Below, piece by piece: positions 59,110 to 64,000 of a stretch of DNA of 64,000 bases (the stretch's first letter is position 1; each line of letters opens with the position of its first letter). The translations under genes were made by a program, and so were the position numbers. The notes beneath the pieces were generated by a model. That model did not search any database and had not been told where the DNA came from. It saw nothing but the letters and a program-made list of their open reading frames with translations. This DNA comes from Vibrio sp. 10N. Its GTDB lineage: Bacteria > Pseudomonadota > Gammaproteobacteria > Enterobacterales > Vibrionaceae. The DNA lies in NCBI RefSeq assembly GCF_036245475.1, contig NZ_BTPM01000001.1, forward strand, positions 248,001-312,000, given 5' to 3'.

Positions 59110-60321
59110 ATGGCGTGGAATGAGCCTGGTAATAATAATGGAAATAACGGCCGCGATAAGGACCCTTGGGGGAACAACAATCGCGGAGACCGTAATCAAG
59201 GTGACCGAAATAGCGGTGGCCGTGATCAAGGACCGCCTGATTTAGATGAAGTCTTTAATAAGCTGAGTCAAAAAATCGGTGGTAAATTTGGCAAGCGTGG
59301 TGGCGGTGGCCCATCCATTGGCGGCGGCGGTAGTGCAATTGGCTTCGGCGTAATTGCGTTGATCGCAGTAGTCATTTGGTTCTTTTCCGGCTTCTACACC
59401 ATTAGCGAAGGTGAGCGTGGCGTCGTGCTTCGCTTAGGCAAGTTTGACCGCATTGTTGATCCGGGTCTGAACTGGCGTCCTCGCTTTATTGATGAGTATG
59501 AACCGGTAAACGTTCAGGCGATTCGCTCTTTGCGCGCCTCTGGTACGATGTTGACTAAAGACGAGAACGTTGTTTCTGTCTCAATGGACGTTCAATACCG
59601 TGTCTCTGAACCATACAAATACCTATACGTGGTGACCAACGCAGATGACAGCTTGAGTCAAGCAACCGACTCTGCTCTTCGTGCTGTAATTGGTGACTCA
59701 TTGATGGATAGCATTTTGACCAGTGGTCGTCAGCAAATCCGTCAAAGCACTCAAGAAACGCTAAACGAAATTATCGATAACTACGATATGGGTTTATTTA
59801 TCGTTGACGTCAACTTCCAGTCGGCACGTCCGCCTGAGCAAGTTAAAGATGCATTCGATGATGCGATTGCGGCTCGTGAGGATGAAGAGCGTTTCATTCG
59901 TGAAGCAGAGGCGTACAAGAACGAAGTTATTCCGAAAGCGACAGGTCGCTCTGAGCGTTTGAAGAAAGAAGCTCAAGGTTATTCTGAGCGCATTACTAAT
60001 GAAGCGCTTGGTCAAGTAGCTCAGTTCGAAAAACTGCTACCTGAATACCAAGCGGCACCAGAAGTAACGCGTAATCGTTTGTACCTAGATACGATGGAAG
60101 AAGTGTACTCTAGCACCTCGAAAGTGCTTATCGACTCTGAGTCGAGCGGTAATCTTCTATATCTTCCAATTGACAAGTTAGCTGGTCAAGAGGGTACGTC
60201 GAAGTCACGTAAACCGAAAGAAACCTCAGTTTATGAAGAGATCCAGTTGGATCCAGTGACTACCGACTCGTCTAATAGCAGCAACTCGCGCAATAACACG
60301 ACTCGTCAAGGGAGATACTAA
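59110..60321 (+). CDS. hflK: FtsH protease modulator HflK
   Basis: 403 aa. A Gly/Asn/Arg-rich cytoplasmic N-terminus (about 1-75) precedes one membrane segment (about 77-95) and a periplasmic SPFH domain. The C-terminal tail is Ser/Asn-rich. With HflC it forms a large cage around FtsH and limits its activity on membrane proteins. hflC follows after two bases. Confidence 0.97.
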   Translation: MAWNEPGNNNGNNGRDKDPWGNNNRGDRNQGDRNSGGRDQGPPDLDEVFNKLSQKIGGKFGKRGGGGPSIGGGGSAIGFGVIALIAVVIWFFSGFYTISEGERGVVLRLGKFDRIVDPGLNWRPRFIDEYEPVNVQAIRSLRASGTMLTKDENVVSVSMDVQYRVSEPYKYLYVVTNADDSLSQATDSALRAVIGDSLMDSILTSGRQQIRQSTQETLNEIIDNYDMGLFIVDVNFQSARPPEQVKDAFDDAIAAREDEERFIREAEAYKNEVIPKATGRSERLKKEAQGYSERITNEALGQVAQFEKLLPEYQAAPEVTRNRLYLDTMEEVYSSTSKVLIDSESSGNLLYLPIDKLAGQEGTSKSRKPKETSVYEEIQLDPVTTDSSNSSNSRNNTTRQGRY

Positions 60322-60323
60322 TC

Positions 60324-61304
60324 ATGCGTAAATTGATGATACCAGTATTAGTCGTTGCCTTAGCATTGATGCTGATGTCTTTGTTCGTTATCCCAGAAGG
60401 TGAGCGAGGAATCGTAATTCGATTCGGTCGTGTACTGAGTGATGACAACAATGTGTCTCGTATCTACGAGCCAGGCTTGCACTTCAAAATGCCACTGTTC
60501 GACCGTGTGAAGACGCTAGATGCGCGTATTCAGACTATGGACGGCCGTGGTGACCGTTTCGTAACGTCTGAGAAAAAAGACGTAATCATTAACACCTACG
60601 TTAAGTGGAAGATTGAAGATTTCCGTCAATACTACTTGGCAACAGGGGGCGGTAATGCGCTGACGGCAGAAGCGCTACTTGAACGTAAAGTGACTGACGT
60701 ACTTCGCTCTGAAATTGGTGCGCGTGAAATCAAGCAAATCGTTTCAGGTCCACGTAACGTCGATGTACTACCAGACAGCGCTGATAGTGAAGAGGTGACT
60801 ACTGAAGCTGCACGCCAAGCGCTAGAAATCGATGGTGAGCGTGACAAGATCATGGTCAACGTATTGAACGATACGCGTGAGAGTGCAATGACTGACTTGG
60901 GCGTTCGTGTTGTTGATTTCCGAATTAAGAAAATCAACCTACCGGATGAGATCAGTGAGTCGATTTATCGTCGTATGCGTGCTGAGCGTGAATCTGTAGC
61001 GCGTAGACACCGTTCTCAAGGTCGCGAGAAAGCAGAAGTTATCCGTGCACAAGCCGAGCTAGAAGTAGCGACGCTATTAGCGGAAGCGGACAAAACAGCT
61101 CGTGTTACACGAGGTGGTGCGGACGCAGAAGCGGCGGCTATTTACTCGGCGGCGTACAACAAAGATCCTGAATTCTTCAGTTTCTTGCGTTCGCTGAGTG
61201 CATACAAAACCTCTTTCTCAGATAAGAGTGACATCTTGGTTCTAGACCCGAACAGCGAGTTCTTCCGTTACATGAACGACATGAACGGCGCTACGGCTAA
61301 ATAA
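60324..61304 (+). CDS. hflC: FtsH protease modulator HflC
   Basis: 326 aa. N-terminal membrane anchor (about 3-20) and SPFH domain with PEGERGIVIRFGRV, then a coiled coil rich in Arg/Glu/Ala. It is the partner of HflK. A strong hairpin follows, separating it from the DUF2065 gene. Confidence 0.97.
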   Translation: MRKLMIPVLVVALALMLMSLFVIPEGERGIVIRFGRVLSDDNNVSRIYEPGLHFKMPLFDRVKTLDARIQTMDGRGDRFVTSEKKDVIINTYVKWKIEDFRQYYLATGGGNALTAEALLERKVTDVLRSEIGAREIKQIVSGPRNVDVLPDSADSEEVTTEAARQALEIDGERDKIMVNVLNDTRESAMTDLGVRVVDFRIKKINLPDEISESIYRRMRAERESVARRHRSQGREKAEVIRAQAELEVATLLAEADKTARVTRGGADAEAAAIYSAAYNKDPEFFSFLRSLSAYKTSFSDKSDILVLDPNSEFFRYMNDMNGATAK

Positions 61305-61323
61305 CCAATCACTAGTTGATACA

Positions 61324-61353
61324 ATAGGGCTCCTGCGGGAGCCCTATCTTTTT
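61324..61353 (+). terminator. rho-independent terminator of the hfq-hflC operon
   Basis: ATAGGGCTCC (61324-61333) with GGAGCCCTAT (61338-61347), then C-T5. It ends 13 bases before the next start, so the following gene either has little space for its own promoter or relies on read-through. Confidence 0.88.
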
Positions 61354-61365
61354 GGAGAACAGAAA

Positions 61366-61554
61366 ATGTCTGAGTCAATTTGGATTGCATTAGGTTTAGT
61401 GTTAGTAGTGGAGGGGTTGGGTCCATTACTTGCCCCTAAAGGCTGGAGAAGCATGGTATTGCAATTGGCACAACAGCCCGATGAGCAAATTCGCCGAGTG
61501 GGTGGATGTCTCGTCGTCGCCGGGGCTGTGATCACGATTATGCTGCTAAATTAG
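61366..61554 (+). CDS. yjeT: DUF2065 family small membrane protein (YjeT)
   Basis: 62 aa with two membrane segments (about 4-24 and 45-61) around a short basic loop. It resembles E. coli YjeT, which also lies between hflC and purA. The ribosome site TTTGGAGAAC overlaps the end of the upstream terminator. Function unknown; position suggests a link to HflKC, but this is inference. Confidence 0.88.
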   Translation: MSESIWIALGLVLVVEGLGPLLAPKGWRSMVLQLAQQPDEQIRRVGGCLVVAGAVITIMLLN

Positions 61555-61654
61555 ACACAAACGTTGACTTTTTATTAATCAGCATCAGCTACTTATCGCT
61601 GTATGACGGTTTTATGCTTAAAAAATGACTGCATAATTGTGATTTCGGTGCTAG

Positions 61655-63004
<1,350 letters not shown>

Positions 63005-63022
63005 TCGGTCTCTAAAGACTCC

Positions 63023-63052
63023 AAGCCAGCGATACTTCGCTGGCTTTTTTTT
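63023..63052 (+). terminator. rho-independent terminator of purA
   Basis: AAGCCAGCGA, TACT loop, TCGCTGGCTT, then T residues to 63052. Confidence 0.93.
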
Positions 63053-63156
63053 GCCTGCAATTTACCCTCTCACTTTTCATACTGTGATCTTGTGCCAAGT
63101 ATTTGACGGCTTTGTCTGTGAAGACAAGAAAAGTGGCAAAATATTGCCGTTTTTCC

Positions 63157-63183
63157 TAAAGCGTGGCGGACGGCTGCCGATAA
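63157..63183 (+). promoter_or_regulatory. sigma-28 (FliA) promoter of motX
   Basis: TAAA (63157-63160), exactly 15 bases, then GCCGATAA (63176-63183): a perfect match to the core flagellar sigma-28 consensus. Transcription should start near 63190. Confidence 0.92.
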
Positions 63184-63245
63184 AAATGAGACCATTGATG
63201 AGTTTTGTACAGTGGGCAGACGTTAAGTATGAGGAGCAGGAAAAA

Positions 63246-63884
63246 GTGATTAAGCGACACAAACTGGCAGCACTTGTTTGCATGGCGCTACTTGGCTCTG
63301 TGAAATCAGTACAGAGTAAGGAGCTAGGTGCCCCGATCCCGATCTACTCAGAAGACGAACTGATTGGTTTGATCGAAGAGAACCGCCATCTTGCTCGCGT
63401 CAAAGAGGACAATTGTCAGCTTGTTGAAGATATCATGGCGCGTGCCACGCGCATCAGTCTGCCTTCTTATGAATTCCTCTATGGTGACATGTTGGCTTGG
63501 GGAGTATGTGTCCCTCAAGATGTGGATCTTGGTCTCTACTACATGGAAAATGCCGCTCATCAAGGCCTACCTGTTGCGCTTGAGCAATTGGGTCGATACT
63601 ACTCAAAAGGTACCTTCGTACAGCAAGATAAAGAGCGTGCGATCCCATATTTCCGTGAAGCGGCCTCTATGGGCAACATCGACGCCCGCATCCAATTAGC
63701 CGAGCTTCTGCTGCGAGATTACGGCAGTCCACTAGACTACGAAGACGCCTATCGTTGGCTGTACAATTCGGTCACACCAGATGGTCGCAAACACAAGCGT
63801 ATTTCCATGTTAAGACGCGGCCTTGAGCAGCGTATGCCGGAAAATATTATTGCTCGTGCCAAGCGTCGCACGGCATTTTGGTAA
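63246..63884 (+). CDS. motX: sodium-driven flagellar motor protein MotX
   Basis: 212 aa from GTG at 63246, with GAGGAGCAGG upstream; codons upstream of about 63190 cannot be used from the sigma-28 promoter. A signal peptide (MIKRHKLAALVCMALLGS, about 1-24) is followed by Sel1-like repeats (ENAAHQGLPVALEQLGRYY and REAASMGNIDARIQLAELL). MotX with MotY forms the T ring that couples PomAB stators to the polar sodium motor. The purA-motX order is typical of Vibrio. Confidence 0.92.
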   Translation: MIKRHKLAALVCMALLGSVKSVQSKELGAPIPIYSEDELIGLIEENRHLARVKEDNCQLVEDIMARATRISLPSYEFLYGDMLAWGVCVPQDVDLGLYYMENAAHQGLPVALEQLGRYYSKGTFVQQDKERAIPYFREAASMGNIDARIQLAELLLRDYGSPLDYEDAYRWLYNSVTPDGRKHKRISMLRRGLEQRMPENIIARAKRRTAFW

Positions 63885-64000
63885 TCTGAGCCCATCATCT
63901 ATCCGATGAATTAGATACAGAAAGCTAAAGCAATTCTGTAGCTTATCTGCTGCGTCAGTTATAATCGACCTATCCCTCCTAAAATATAGGTCTGACGATG
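63885..64000 (+). other. region after motX; possible start of a further gene at the window edge
   Basis: Non-coding leader with a TATAAT-like TTATAATCG near 63960. The last three bases are ATG (63998-64000), which may begin the next gene; nothing of its product can be read. Confidence 0.4.

Overview
The window reads as ordinary chromosomal sequence of a marine gammaproteobacterium, almost certainly a Vibrio (primary chromosome). The evidence is motX beside purA (sodium-driven polar flagellum), two tandem late lipid A acyltransferases of the VC0212/VC0213 type, a VC2662-like protein after groEL, a palindromic repeat resembling common Vibrio intergenic repeats, and the overall gene order. Coding density is high and almost everything is core genome. 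The only mobile element I can support is one intact ISL3-family insertion sequence.

Layout. 0.3-9.7 kb: fxsA, an unknown membrane-anchored protein and mutM, then the leftward lpxL/lpxN pair, slmA and coaBC, then radC, rpmB-rpmG, trmL and an M14 carboxypeptidase. 9.7-20.5 kb: cpxRA facing cpxP across two CpxR boxes, then fieF, pfkA, tpiA, small unknown genes, a SufR-like regulator, glpX, zapB and a TetR regulator. 20.5-29.4 kb: a DHH phosphoesterase, envC, gpmI, a yibN-like rhodanese, secB, gpsA, cysE and a MATE pump. 29.6-63 kb follows the E. coli 94-95 min order: groES-groEL, (IS element), mgtC-like, epmB/efp, frdABCD/epmA, psd, rsgA, orn, a tRNA-Gly/tRNA-fMet array, queG, tsaE, amiB, mutL, miaA, hfq, hflX, hflK, hflC, DUF2065, purA. 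The window closes with motX and the start of a further gene.

How the genes work together. epmA, epmB and efp supply EF-P with its beta-lysyl modification. cpxA, cpxR and cpxP form an envelope-stress circuit. envC, amiB, slmA and zapB act in division. pfkA, tpiA, glpX and gpmI are glycolytic or gluconeogenic. hflK and hflC form the FtsH-modulating membrane complex. mutL, mutM and radC are DNA-maintenance genes.

Most interesting points. (1) The 592-bp AT-rich gap between the tRNA-Gly array and queG holds two perfect inverted DnaA boxes plus several near matches. This is the gene position occupied by the DnaA-titrating datA locus of E. coli, so it is a candidate Vibrio datA. (2) The tRNA array contains an exact 450-bp tandem duplication and ends in an aberrant tRNA-Gly-like gene with a GAC anticodon and a broken T arm. 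(3) The ISL3 element landed, with a perfect 8-bp target duplication, in the T-tract of a terminator that was also the stop codon of the mgtC-like gene. (4) A perfect sigma-28 promoter precedes motX and fixes its start. (5) grxC and nnr are missing from their usual places. I found no CRISPR array, prophage or recognisable defence island.
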